A DNA stretch of 17,091 nt. It comes from an uncultured Alcaligenaceae bacterium (GTDB taxonomy: Bacteria; Pseudomonadota; Gammaproteobacteria; Burkholderiales; Burkholderiaceae_B). The stretch is from NCBI GenBank assembly GCA_937897265.1, contig CALCPT010000197.1:1-17091 (forward strand), written 5' to 3'. Below, one piece after another: positions 7,369 to 14,809 of this stretch. The notes below the pieces were generated by a model. The model ran no database searches. It was not told the origin of the DNA and was given only the letters and a program-made list of their open reading frames with translations. The number at the start of each line of letters is the position of its first letter. Position 1 is the stretch's first letter. Both the position numbers and the translations under genes were made by a program.

Positions 7369-8199
7369 CTACTTTTCAAGCGGCGTCAGATGCAATGCGT
7401 CTTTTTGAAGCTGAATCACCGCCGGGCGTTGGTGCAACTCGGTGGGTAACTTTGAATCAATCACACGATAAATACCTGCAACGGCGACTAGCTCGGCGTC
7501 AAGCCCGGTGGTGAAAATACGGGCTGCCGTGTCGCCGCGCGCGCCCGCCATGGCTTTGCCGCGCAGCGGGCCGTAAACATGAATATTGCCATCGGCGATC
7601 ACCTCGGCGCCACGACTGACAACACCCATGACGATCAAGTCACTTTGGCGGGCATACACCCGCTGACCTGAACGTAAGGGGCCACGCACCACCATGGTGG
7701 GCACTGCGGCTGGGGTATCAGTGTTTGCTGTGACGCTCGCCGCTGCGGCTTGATCTGTGTTCTCGGCGGAGCCTGCTGTAGGGTGTGCAGCGCCCGCTAC
7801 CCCATCCGCCGCGGCCGGCGTTGGGACATTAGCCGTGACGGGCTCGGCCACAGCGGCCGCTGTTTGCGTATCTGAGGCATTGCGCACGGGGCTGGTCGAT
7901 AAGTCAACCGCAGTCAACCCACAGGCTTTTGCTGCGGCCAGATTTTCGCCATGCGCCACCACGCCAATCACGGGCAGGCGATGCTCGGCAAAGGCCTTAA
8001 GTAAGGGGGGCCAGTCAACGACCTCATCGACCGCGCCGGCGTCAACGACTACGGGTTCATTTTCAAAAAACGCCCCGGCGTCTGCCATACGTTTTTTAAG
8101 CGCCTTGATCAGCCCTTCGGTATCAGCGTGTTGCAGCACCACACGAATCGCGTAAAGCGTCGCACTTTTAAAATCGAGGGCTGAAATTTCTATCGTCAT
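7369..8199 (-). CDS. minC: Septum site-determining protein MinC
   Basis: The 276 residues comprise an N-terminal FtsZ-inhibiting domain (about 1-101) and a C-terminal beta-helix dimerisation and MinD-binding domain (about 169-272). Between them is an Ala/Thr/Pro-rich linker (about 102-168). The C-domain shows hallmark segments RSGQRVYA (176-183), [18 protein letters not shown] and [10 protein letters not shown]. The protein is longer than E. coli MinC (231 residues), and the difference is largely the linker. MinC inhibits FtsZ polymerisation at the poles when bound to MinD. The start is 14 nt past the glnS stop, so it may be transcribed with glnS. No strong ribosome-binding site is seen before the ATG. 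Confidence 0.96.
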   Translation of the reverse strand: MTIEISALDFKSATLYAIRVVLQHADTEGLIKALKKRMADAGAFFENEPVVVDAGAVDEVVDWPPLLKAFAEHRLPVIGVVAHGENLAAAKACGLTAVDLSTSPVRNASDTQTAAAVAEPVTANVPTPAAADGVAGAAHPTAGSAENTDQAAAASVTANTDTPAAVPTMVVRGPLRSGQRVYARQSDLIVMGVVSRGAEVIADGNIHVYGPLRGKAMAGARGDTAARIFTTGLDAELVAVAGIYRVIDSKLPTELHQRPAVIQLQKDALHLTPLEK

Positions 8200-8215
8200 A
8201 GCTAAGAATGATAAC

Positions 8216-9982
8216 TCAGACGCCAGCAGCCCACGTATCTTTTAAGGTCGTGACGCGATTAAAAACGGGGCGCTCAAGGGTTGAGTCAACCGAGTCGACG
8301 GCAAAGTAGCCCAGGCGTTCAAACTGAGACACCACGCCAGCAGTGGCGACCGTACCTGGTTCAAGCCAAGCCGTGACGCTTTGCGCCGAATTTGGGTTCA
8401 GACAAGTCAAAAAGTCGTTGTCGCCCGCATCTGGAAAAGGCTCTGAAAACAGGCGGTCGTACAGGCGAATCTCAGCGGGGATGGCTTGTGCCGCACTAAT
8501 CCAAGTCACGGTGCCTTTGACCTTGATGGCATTTGAGCCGGCCGTGCCGCTCTTGGTGTCAGGGTTGTACTCGGCGTGCACTTCGGTCACTTTGCCTGAG
8601 GCATCTTTGACAAAACCTGTGCAGGTGACCACATAGCCGTACTTCAAGCGCACCGAGTTGCCTGGAAACAACCGGAAGTACTTGGGCGGCGGCACCTCAG
8701 CGAAGTCTTCTTGTTCAATCCACAGCTCACGGGTAAACCCAAACTGACGCTGACCCGCCTGCGGGTCGTGCGGGTTGCGTGGCGCCTGACAAGGTTCGAC
8801 CTGACCCTCTGGAAAATTGGTAATGACAAGCTTTAAGGGATCAAGAATCGCCACCGAACGCGGCGCAACTGGGTCTTGCACCTCGCGTAGGGCTTGATCC
8901 AACAGGCTGTAGTCAATGCGAGCGTTATTTTTAGAGACACCTGTACGTTCGCAGAACAGGCGCAAGGCCTCGGGCGTATAGCCGCGGCGGCGCAACCCCA
9001 CAATCGTGGGCATACGGGGGTCGTCCCAACCTGTGACGTGACCCTCTTTGACCAGTTGCAGGAGTTTGCGTTTACTCGTCACGATATAGCTCATATTGAG
9101 CCGGGCAAACTCGTACTGGTGGGGTAAGGGGGCAGCCAACTTGCCAAGCTCGTGCAGGCGATTCAGCGTCCAGTCGTAAAACGGCCGCTGGTCTTCAAAC
9201 TCTAGCGTGCAGATGCTGTGGGTGATGCCTTCGAGCGCATCTTCGATCGGATGGGCAAAGGCGTACATCGGGTAAATGCACCACTTGTCGCCGGTGCGAT
9301 GGTGGGTGGCGTGCCGGATCCGATACAAGACGGGGTCGCGCATATTGATATTGGGCGACGCCATATCAATTTTTGCGCGTAATGCCATACTGCCGTCGGC
9401 GTGCTTGCCTTCACGCATTTCATTCAGTAAGCGGGTTGAGTCAGCGGCAGGGCGCTCGCGCCAAGGCGAGTTTTGGCCGGCCTCAGTGAGTGTGCCGCGC
9501 ATGGCGCGCATTTGTTCGGGGCTTTGCTCGTCAATGTAGGCATGACCAGCTTGAATCAGCGCCAACGCGCAGTCATACATCACACCAAAATAATCACTAG
9601 CAAAAAACAGGTGCTCGCTGCCATTTGACTGCCAGTTAAAACCTAGCCACTTGACCGCGTCAATGATGCCATCGACGTATTCTTGCTCTTCTTTTTCGGG
9701 GTTCGTGTCGTCAAAACGCAGATGGCACACGCCACCATAGTCGCGCGCCAAGCCAAAGTTCAGGCAAATGCTCTTGGCGTGACCAATATGCAGATAGCCG
9801 TTGGGCTCGGGCGGAAACCGCGTGCGGATCTTAGCGGGATCGGGCAAACCCGTTGCCTGTACAGACGCTGGCCCTGGCTGGCCGGCCCACAGCTTGCCCG
9901 CAAAGCGCTGGGCGCCCAAGTCGGCTTCAATGATATTGCGTAAAAAATTGGTCGTTACCGGTGAAACAGAGTCTGTCGTCAT
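8216..9982 (-). CDS. glnS: Glutaminyl-tRNA synthetase
   Basis: The 588-residue class I synthetase has the HIGH motif in [15 protein letters not shown] (H65-I-G-H68) and the KMSKS-equivalent VTSKRKL (301-307), where Thr replaces the Met of the E. coli VMSKR form. The N-terminal segment [11 protein letters not shown] and the two C-terminal anticodon-binding beta-barrels (from about 370) are typical of GlnRS. In these, [13 protein letters not shown] and [14 protein letters not shown] are recognisable. It charges tRNA-Gln with glutamine in the cytoplasm. It is divergent from the cydA-like gene across 71 nt and is followed by minC after 16 nt. Family placement as GlnRS rather than GluRS rests on [11 protein letters not shown], the KMSKS form and the C-terminal barrels. 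Confidence 0.97.
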   Translation of the reverse strand: MTTDSVSPVTTNFLRNIIEADLGAQRFAGKLWAGQPGPASVQATGLPDPAKIRTRFPPEPNGYLHIGHAKSICLNFGLARDYGGVCHLRFDDTNPEKEEQEYVDGIIDAVKWLGFNWQSNGSEHLFFASDYFGVMYDCALALIQAGHAYIDEQSPEQMRAMRGTLTEAGQNSPWRERPAADSTRLLNEMREGKHADGSMALRAKIDMASPNINMRDPVLYRIRHATHHRTGDKWCIYPMYAFAHPIEDALEGITHSICTLEFEDQRPFYDWTLNRLHELGKLAAPLPHQYEFARLNMSYIVTSKRKLLQLVKEGHVTGWDDPRMPTIVGLRRRGYTPEALRLFCERTGVSKNNARIDYSLLDQALREVQDPVAPRSVAILDPLKLVITNFPEGQVEPCQAPRNPHDPQAGQRQFGFTRELWIEQEDFAEVPPPKYFRLFPGNSVRLKYGYVVTCTGFVKDASGKVTEVHAEYNPDTKSGTAGSNAIKVKGTVTWISAAQAIPAEIRLYDRLFSEPFPDAGDNDFLTCLNPNSAQSVTAWLEPGTVATAGVVSQFERLGYFAVDSVDSTLERPVFNRVTTLKDTWAAGV

Positions 9983-10053
9983 ACAGGATTTTGAGTATTA
10001 AAGCCGTCTTGAAAGGGTCATTTTGCCACGACCGGTCTACACTAGCTCAAATC
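9983..10053. promoter_or_regulatory. Divergent glnS / cydA-like promoter region
   Basis: This 71-nt region separates two divergent start codons and must hold promoters for both. On the plus strand TACACT (10038-10043) resembles a -10 box and ends 10 nt before the cydA-like ATG; GGGTCA 17 bp upstream is a poor -35. On the minus strand TAATAC near 9995-10000 is a possible -10 for glnS. Neither start codon has a clear Shine-Dalgarno sequence. Element assignments are by eye and weak. Confidence 0.35.
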
Positions 10054-11394
10054 ATGGAAATTTCAGCACTTTTTCTCGCCCGTGCTCAATTCGCTTTGAG
10101 TCTGAACATGCACGTCCTGTTCGCTGCGCTCGCCATGGCGCTGGGCTGGATTTTGTGTGTGTTCCGCTTTCGTGCCTGGAAAGCTCCAGACACTGGCTGG
10201 ACCACCGCCTACCGGTTTTGGGTCAGAATTTTTGCCTTGTCCTTTTTTTTGGCGCTGGCGACAGCCTTGCCGGTGCTCGTCGAGCTAGGCACGCTGTGGC
10301 CTGAGTTGATTGAACGTACCGGCAACGTGGCTGGGCCCTTGCTGGCCTTCGGTCTCACCACTTTTTTTGTCACAAAGTCGCTTTTTATGGGGGTGGTGCT
10401 GTTTGGGCAGCGTCGCGTATCCGCCAAAGCGCATTTTTGTGCGGTGCTAATGGTTGCCCTTGGCTTGACGATGACGTTGTTTTGGGCCGTCGTGTTGCAT
10501 ACCTGGGCGCAAGCGCCCGTAGGCGCAGGGTTAATCGACGGGCGTTATCAAGTGTATGAATGGAACGAAATCATCCTGACTCCGTTCGTGCTGTGGCGTT
10601 CAGCGGGTTTCGTGGCGGGTGCGTTTCTGTTTGCTGGGCTGCTTTTGCTTGGAGTGACGGCCTGGCAGGCGTTACGCCGACCGCTTGACGAGGGTGAGCG
10701 CTTGTCGTTTCGTATGGGGCTGCTCTTATCGGTTGGCGCGCTGATGCTGTATTGGGCGGCTTTCGATGGTAATGCCAGGATGGTGGCTCGCTATCAACCC
10801 GCTGTTGCAGCCGCTCAGGTAGGAGTCTGGCAGAGTTCGGCCACCCCGACTTGGGTGTGGCTCGGTTTACCTAGGCTGCAAGAACGTTCAACCGAGGTGG
10901 TTTGGGCCTCTGAGTTCAACCCTGAGCGGTGGTTAGGCAAGCAGGCGGATGCCAGCGTCGCCGGATTGGATCTGGCGGGTGATTTGCTGCCACCCGTGGT
11001 GCTTTTGTTTTGGCTCTTGCGCGCCGCGTTGTTAGCTGGTGGTTTAGCGAGCCTGTTGATTATCGTGACACTGTTGGTGGGGCTCAGGCAGGGGTTTGAA
11101 CCGTCGCGTCAGCCGAAGTGGTTACTGCGTGTGCAAGTATGGGCCGGTAGCCTGGGCGCTTTAACGTGGCTGTGCAGTTGGAATCTCTCAGACTTGGGGC
11201 GATCCCCTTATTTGGTGTGGGGCACTTTGTTGCAACAAGATGCGCTGGCCAGCGTTGCCCCAGCCACCCTGGCCTGGGTCTTGGCTGGGGCCGTCGCCGC
11301 CTACGCGGTCATGCTCACTGGTTTTCTTCAAATGCTTTGGCATGCGGCGCGTTTCGGCGTTGTCCCGGTGCGCAAACCAGGGATGCGTCCATGA
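10054..11394 (+). CDS. CydA-like cytochrome bd subunit I homologue lacking most haem and quinol residues
   Basis: This 446-residue, strongly hydrophobic protein aligns with cytochrome bd subunit I along its length. Matching segments include QFALSLNMHVLF, GTLWPEL, MVALGLTM, WAQAPVG, PKWLLRV and SDLGRSPY. The ATG at 10054 gives the CydA N-terminus; an upstream GTG (9961) would run into glnS. H20 matches E. coli ligand H19. However, H186 aligns with L180 (FVLWRSAGF) and M393 with A325 (LLRAALLAGG), so both haem b558 ligands are gone. E99 aligns with F99, E107 with T107, and quinol residues K252/E257 with V251/V256. E445 aligns with D380, and GRQPW has become GRSPY. In the bd superfamily subunit I carries all haems and oxidises quinol, so canonical oxidase activity is doubtful. 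It overlaps the CydB-like gene by 4 nt (ATGA). Confidence 0.85.
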   Translation: MEISALFLARAQFALSLNMHVLFAALAMALGWILCVFRFRAWKAPDTGWTTAYRFWVRIFALSFFLALATALPVLVELGTLWPELIERTGNVAGPLLAFGLTTFFVTKSLFMGVVLFGQRRVSAKAHFCAVLMVALGLTMTLFWAVVLHTWAQAPVGAGLIDGRYQVYEWNEIILTPFVLWRSAGFVAGAFLFAGLLLLGVTAWQALRRPLDEGERLSFRMGLLLSVGALMLYWAAFDGNARMVARYQPAVAAAQVGVWQSSATPTWVWLGLPRLQERSTEVVWASEFNPERWLGKQADASVAGLDLAGDLLPPVVLLFWLLRAALLAGGLASLLIIVTLLVGLRQGFEPSRQPKWLLRVQVWAGSLGALTWLCSWNLSDLGRSPYLVWGTLLQQDALASVAPATLAWVLAGAVAAYAVMLTGFLQMLWHAARFGVVPVRKPGMRP

Positions 11395-12419
11395 TTGATG
11401 CTTTGGCGGCTTCGTTGGGTCTAAATGTGGGGAATCCGGCGTTCTGGATGCCGTTGCTCATGATGGCGCTGCTCTTTGTTTTGATTGTTGGCGCAGCGTT
11501 ATTTGATGGTTTCGATATCGGTGTGGGGGTGTTGGTGCTGCTAGCGCCCAAGCAATCACGCTCGCAACTGATGGTTGTCTTAAGCCCCTTGCGCGATGCC
11601 AATGGCTTTTGGCTGTTGTTGGCGCTTGGGTTGTTCTTGACGGCGTTTCCCCTCGCCTGGGGTGAAGTGCTGGGGGTGTTGTATGTACCCATGTCCTTGA
11701 CAATGCTTGGAGTCATGCTGCGTAGTGTGGCCTTTGAGTTTCGCATTCGGGCAGCCACCGACAAGCGCGGTCGCTGGATTGCTTTGTTTTGGCTTGGCTC
11801 GCTGTTGACTGCAGTGGGTCACGGCGCTTTGATCTCACAACTGGTTTTGGGGGCCAAGCAAGATGCCCCCGCACTTTGGTTTACCGGTTTTATTGCACTG
11901 TGTGCGGTCGCTGGCTATGGCTTGCTGGGTGCCTGTTGGTTGGTCATGCGCTTGCAAGATGAGTTGCAGTTGTTCGCTGCACATTGGGCGCGTCACGCGA
12001 TTCGCTGGGCTGCTGCCGGTATGGTCGCCGTTTCAATTGCCTTGGGTTTGGCAAACCCAGCTATTTTTTATAAATGGAGCAGTGCCACCAATCTTGTCAT
12101 GGCAGCCCCAGTTTGGTTGCTCATGCTGGTGTGCTTTGTGGGCATTGATATGAGCTTGAGCCGAGTGGTGCAGCCGCGCTACCGTAATTTAGTATGGTTG
12201 CCCTTTGCCTTGTGTTTGATTTTGTTTTGCGCAATGCTGAGCGGCTTGACCTACAGTATGTTTCCGTTTGTGATTCTGGATCACCTGACGCTGTGGGACG
12301 CTGCAGCGGCGCAAGGTTCGCTACAACTTGTGTTGGCAGCCACGGTCGTAGCTTTACCGATCATGGTAATTTTTAATCTGATGACCTATCGGGGGCTGTT
12401 TGGTCGCGCACCCCACTAA
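11391..12419 (+). CDS. CydB-like cytochrome bd subunit II homologue
   Basis: The 342-residue multi-spanning membrane protein starts at the ATG of an ATGA overlap with the CydA-like gene. A longer in-frame reading from 11166 lies inside the upstream gene and is rejected. CydB features include ALFDGFDIGVGVL (D39, D42) in the first helix, MFPFVILDHLTLWDAA near the C-terminus, and TYRGLFGR at the end. The E. coli W57-D58-G-N segment is R68-D69-A70-N71 here, so the Trp is lost and the Asp is kept. CydB forms the heterodimer with subunit I and in E. coli contributes a proton path but binds no haem. The intact frame and tight coupling suggest the pair is a working complex. The stop codon overlaps the convergent kinase gene by 4 nt. 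Confidence 0.88.
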   Translation: MIDALAASLGLNVGNPAFWMPLLMMALLFVLIVGAALFDGFDIGVGVLVLLAPKQSRSQLMVVLSPLRDANGFWLLLALGLFLTAFPLAWGEVLGVLYVPMSLTMLGVMLRSVAFEFRIRAATDKRGRWIALFWLGSLLTAVGHGALISQLVLGAKQDAPALWFTGFIALCAVAGYGLLGACWLVMRLQDELQLFAAHWARHAIRWAAAGMVAVSIALGLANPAIFYKWSSATNLVMAAPVWLLMLVCFVGIDMSLSRVVQPRYRNLVWLPFALCLILFCAMLSGLTYSMFPFVILDHLTLWDAAAAQGSLQLVLAATVVALPIMVIFNLMTYRGLFGRAPH

Positions 12420-13990
12420 GCCGCCAGCGGCAAGCGCAACTCAACCTTGAGTCCAACGTGATCAGTCGCTCGATCAAGTGTGAGCGTTCCGCCATGGGCT
12501 ACGGCAACCGCCTCGGCCAACGCTAAGCCTAAGCCCACGTTACCGGTTCGCGTGCGAGCCTCGTCGAGGCGTACAAAGGGCTTGATCGCTTCGGCGCGCC
12601 GCTCGGGTGGGATGCCTGGTCCGTGATCCGTCACGGTGAGCACCGCCCAATTGTCAACAGAGCTCAAAGACACTTCTACGGGTGGCGCACCATGATGCAG
12701 CGCATTGCTGATTAAATTATCAAGCAGGCGCGAAAGCGCCGCCCCATCTGCGCTAACCATGACCGGTGTAGGTGCGCCCACTAATATGACCTCATTGCGC
12801 GTGCCGCTCCAGTTTGCGACACGTTCACTTACCCAGTCATTGAGGGCGAAAGTCGCAAAATGATAAGTCGCTGGGTCAGAGCCTCGTAAGTACTGAATAA
12901 ACTGATCCACCATTTGTTGCATGTCTTGTAAGTCTTTGCGCATCCCGTCTTTCAGCGAGGCGTCTTCGCTCATCTCAATACGCAGCCACATACGCGATAG
13001 CGGTGCTTTCAGATCATGCGGTAACCCAGCCAGCAGCGTGCGCCGAGTCGCTTCTGATTGGCTGAGCGCCTCGAGCATGGCGTTAAAACGTTCGCCCAGG
13101 CGTTTGATTTCGGCAGGTCCGGCGGGCTCAACGCGTGCGGGCTTTCCAGCAGCCAGACGATCGGTCGCGTCCACCAAGTGTGTGATTGGCCGCGTGATAT
13201 GCCACGAAAACCAGGCGGCCAGCAGCAACAGAAGTGCAAGCCCACTGAGCCACCAGGTGATGAGCGAGGTGGCCAACGGGGGGTCAATCCTATCGAGCGG
13301 AATGACTAGCCACTCACGATGGCGAGGCAGTTCGGTTTCGTTAGGTCGTGTGAGCGAAATATAAATTTCTGGAATCGGGCCGCGCGACAGCGCCACACGA
13401 CTGTCCCCACTTAAACGATTATTTAAACGCCCAATCAGCCTGGCAAGTCCACGTCTGACATCGTCTGAAGCAAACTCTTCGCGTGGGCCCGGTTTGACTG
13501 GTGCGAGTAGCGGGGGTTGCTCAGCCGGTGCAAGTGCGGCGGAAGATCCTTTTGTGGGTGGCGGCGCAAGTGGTGCCGAAGGCTCTAAAGATCGGGGTTG
13601 AGCGCCATGTGTATTTGAGGCTGGGCCGGGAGTGCGCGGGGCTTGCCCATCCCTAGGCTGAGGCATGCGCGTTGCGGCCTGTTCGTTTCTGGAGGCTCTG
13701 CGTTGCAGCCGCGCGTCGTTGGGCAACGGCTTAGACCACATCCGCCAATGTCCTTGAGAGGCCTGACGCACGAACTCTGCACGTTCGGGCGGAGGCACGT
13801 GCTCCATTGAGTACTGCAGCGTACGAATCGTGGTGGCCAGTAAATCTAACGCCACAGTCTGAGCATGATCCCGTTGGTAGATCGACACGAGATACAGGGT
13901 TGCGGCCTGACCGGCAAGCACCGTTGCCAGCACTAAGAGCACCAGCCTAGAGCGAAACGATTGCGGCAGTAAAAACTTAAGCGGGTTCAC
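12416..13990 (-). CDS. EnvZ-type sensor histidine kinase with Pro/Ala-rich extracytoplasmic segment
   Basis: I chose the GTG at 13988-13990, whose GTGA overlap with the response-regulator stop is the classic coupled arrangement and gives 524 residues. A TTG nine codons upstream is the alternative. Domains in order: TM1 (about 15-37), a roughly 200-residue extracytoplasmic region with a Pro/Ala/Gly-rich stretch (about 101-171), TM2 (about 241-263), HAMP (about 264-317), dimerisation/phosphoacceptor H325 in LPHDLKAPLSRM, and an ATPase domain. The ATPase domain shows the N box LLDNLISNALHHG (N425, N429), DHGPGIP (D455) and GNVGLGLAL. Residues after the His follow the EnvZ/OmpR-partner pattern HDLKxPLSR. 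It should phosphorylate the adjacent OmpR-type regulator. The stimulus is unknown; the low-complexity insert makes the sensor region unusual. Confidence 0.93.
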   Translation of the reverse strand: MNPLKFLLPQSFRSRLVLLVLATVLAGQAATLYLVSIYQRDHAQTVALDLLATTIRTLQYSMEHVPPPERAEFVRQASQGHWRMWSKPLPNDARLQRRASRNEQAATRMPQPRDGQAPRTPGPASNTHGAQPRSLEPSAPLAPPPTKGSSAALAPAEQPPLLAPVKPGPREEFASDDVRRGLARLIGRLNNRLSGDSRVALSRGPIPEIYISLTRPNETELPRHREWLVIPLDRIDPPLATSLITWWLSGLALLLLLAAWFSWHITRPITHLVDATDRLAAGKPARVEPAGPAEIKRLGERFNAMLEALSQSEATRRTLLAGLPHDLKAPLSRMWLRIEMSEDASLKDGMRKDLQDMQQMVDQFIQYLRGSDPATYHFATFALNDWVSERVANWSGTRNEVILVGAPTPVMVSADGAALSRLLDNLISNALHHGAPPVEVSLSSVDNWAVLTVTDHGPGIPPERRAEAIKPFVRLDEARTRTGNVGLGLALAEAVAVAHGGTLTLDRATDHVGLKVELRLPLAA

Positions 13991-14703
13991 GGTGAAAAGC
14001 GGTAACCGGTACCCCAAACCGTTTGTATCCAGCGAGGCTGTTTGGGGTCGTCTTCAAGGGCGCGACGCAAGCGCAAAATGGCAATGTCGATGGCTCGATC
14101 ATTGCGCTCACCGGATTCATCATCACGAGCCAGCGTCAGCAGTCGTTCGCGTGAAAGAGGTTTCCCTGGGTTGCGAATTAACGCTTCAAGCAGATTGATT
14201 TCGCCACCGGTTAGCTTAACGACTTCAGTGCCGCGCAGCAGTTGCCGCATCACCGGATCGAACGTGAAGGCGCCAAACTGCACCGGTGCATGCTTAGTGA
14301 GGGCGGAGGCGCCACGCTTACGGCGCAGAACGGCTTGAATCCGAGCGAGTAGTTCGCGTGGGTCAAATGGCTTGCCGACATAGTCATCGGCGCCGGCCTC
14401 AAGGCCGATAATGCGGTCAACCGATTCATCGCGTGCGGTCAACAGAATGACGGGGATGTCTTCACCTTGCGCACGCAGGGCGCGGCACGCCTCTGCCCCG
14501 TCCCCCCCGGGCATCATGCGATCAAGCACGATCAATTCGGGTGCAAACCGTAAGATACGCGCTGCGAGATCGGTCGCGTCAGGCGCAAGCAGGGTGTCAA
14601 AGCCATGCTTGTTCAAGTAATCAGCGAGCAGTTGACGCAGAGCAGGGTCGTCGTCGACCACTAAAATCTTGATGCGCGGTTCAGTGCCAGTTCGAGAATC
14701 CAT
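13987..14703 (-). CDS. OmpR/PhoB-family response regulator
   Basis: The 238-residue protein starts at the ATG 14701-14703; a TTG 15 nt upstream is less likely. The receiver domain (about 1-120) has the acidic pocket D17-D19 in VVDDDP, the phosphoacceptor D61 in LIVLDRMMPGGDG, T89 and K111 in VGKPFDP. A winged-helix DNA-binding domain (about 142-238) follows, with VKLTGGEINLLEAL, the recognition-helix region RNDRAIDIAILRLRRALEDDP and the terminal WGTGYRFSP. It acts as a phosphorylation-dependent transcription factor paired with the downstream kinase. The sequence resembles OmpR, but I cannot show it is the OmpR orthologue rather than a paralogue. A tandem heptamer just upstream could be an autoregulatory site. 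Confidence 0.95.
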   Translation of the reverse strand: MDSRTGTEPRIKILVVDDDPALRQLLADYLNKHGFDTLLAPDATDLAARILRFAPELIVLDRMMPGGDGAEACRALRAQGEDIPVILLTARDESVDRIIGLEAGADDYVGKPFDPRELLARIQAVLRRKRGASALTKHAPVQFGAFTFDPVMRQLLRGTEVVKLTGGEINLLEALIRNPGKPLSRERLLTLARDDESGERNDRAIDIAILRLRRALEDDPKQPRWIQTVWGTGYRFSP

Positions 14704-14743
14704 GACGAGAGTGTGCAACGCGGCGCGGTTTTGGGCAAGCGGC

Positions 14744-14760
14744 TTGAAATCAATTGAAAT
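14744..14760 (+). promoter_or_regulatory. Tandem TTGAAAT repeat with 10-bp phasing, candidate OmpR-type binding site
   Basis: TTGAAAT occurs at 14744-14750 and again at 14754-14760, exactly one helical turn apart. It lies in the 106-nt region between the divergent response regulator (start 14703) and recQ (start 14810). OmpR-family regulators bind tandem half-sites with about 10-bp phasing, and E. coli OmpR sites contain GAAAC-like cores, so the position next to an OmpR-type gene is suggestive. No third copy in phase was found. Confidence 0.4.
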
Positions 14761-14797
14761 GATCTTCTTTGTCTACGTGTACGCTGAGTGAATCCCC

Positions 14798-14803
14798 TAC
14801 AAT
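14798..14803 (+). promoter_or_regulatory. recQ: Putative -10 box of recQ
   Basis: TACAAT differs from the TATAAT consensus by one base and ends 6 nt before the recQ ATG at 14810. Transcription would be expected to begin at or within a few bases of the A of the start codon. The hexamer 17 bp upstream, ACGTGT, is a poor -35. No Shine-Dalgarno sequence precedes the ATG. Confidence 0.35.
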
Positions 14804-14809
14804 ACCGGC

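Noticed and set aside
7757..8155. 132-codon plus-strand ORF rich in Ala/Ser/Thr
   Set aside because: It is the antisense shadow of the MinC N-domain and Ala-rich linker; the composition follows from that low-complexity DNA.
9961..10053. Upstream GTG start adding 31 residues to the CydA-like protein
   Set aside because: It would begin inside glnS, and the extra residues do not resemble CydA; MEISALFLARAQFAL at the ATG 10054 matches the family N-terminus.
11315..11764. 149-codon minus-strand ORF across the cydA-cydB junction
   Set aside because: It is antisense to two well-supported membrane proteins and has a low-complexity, Asn/Ser/Lys-rich translation with no motif.
13991..14017. TTG start nine codons upstream for the histidine kinase
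   Set aside because: The GTG at 13988-13990 gives the typical 4-nt overlap with the response-regulator stop and an N-terminus leading straight into TM1.
14704..14718. TTG start five codons upstream for the response regulator
   Set aside because: An ATG at 14701-14703 already gives a normal-length N-terminus before the receiver domain.
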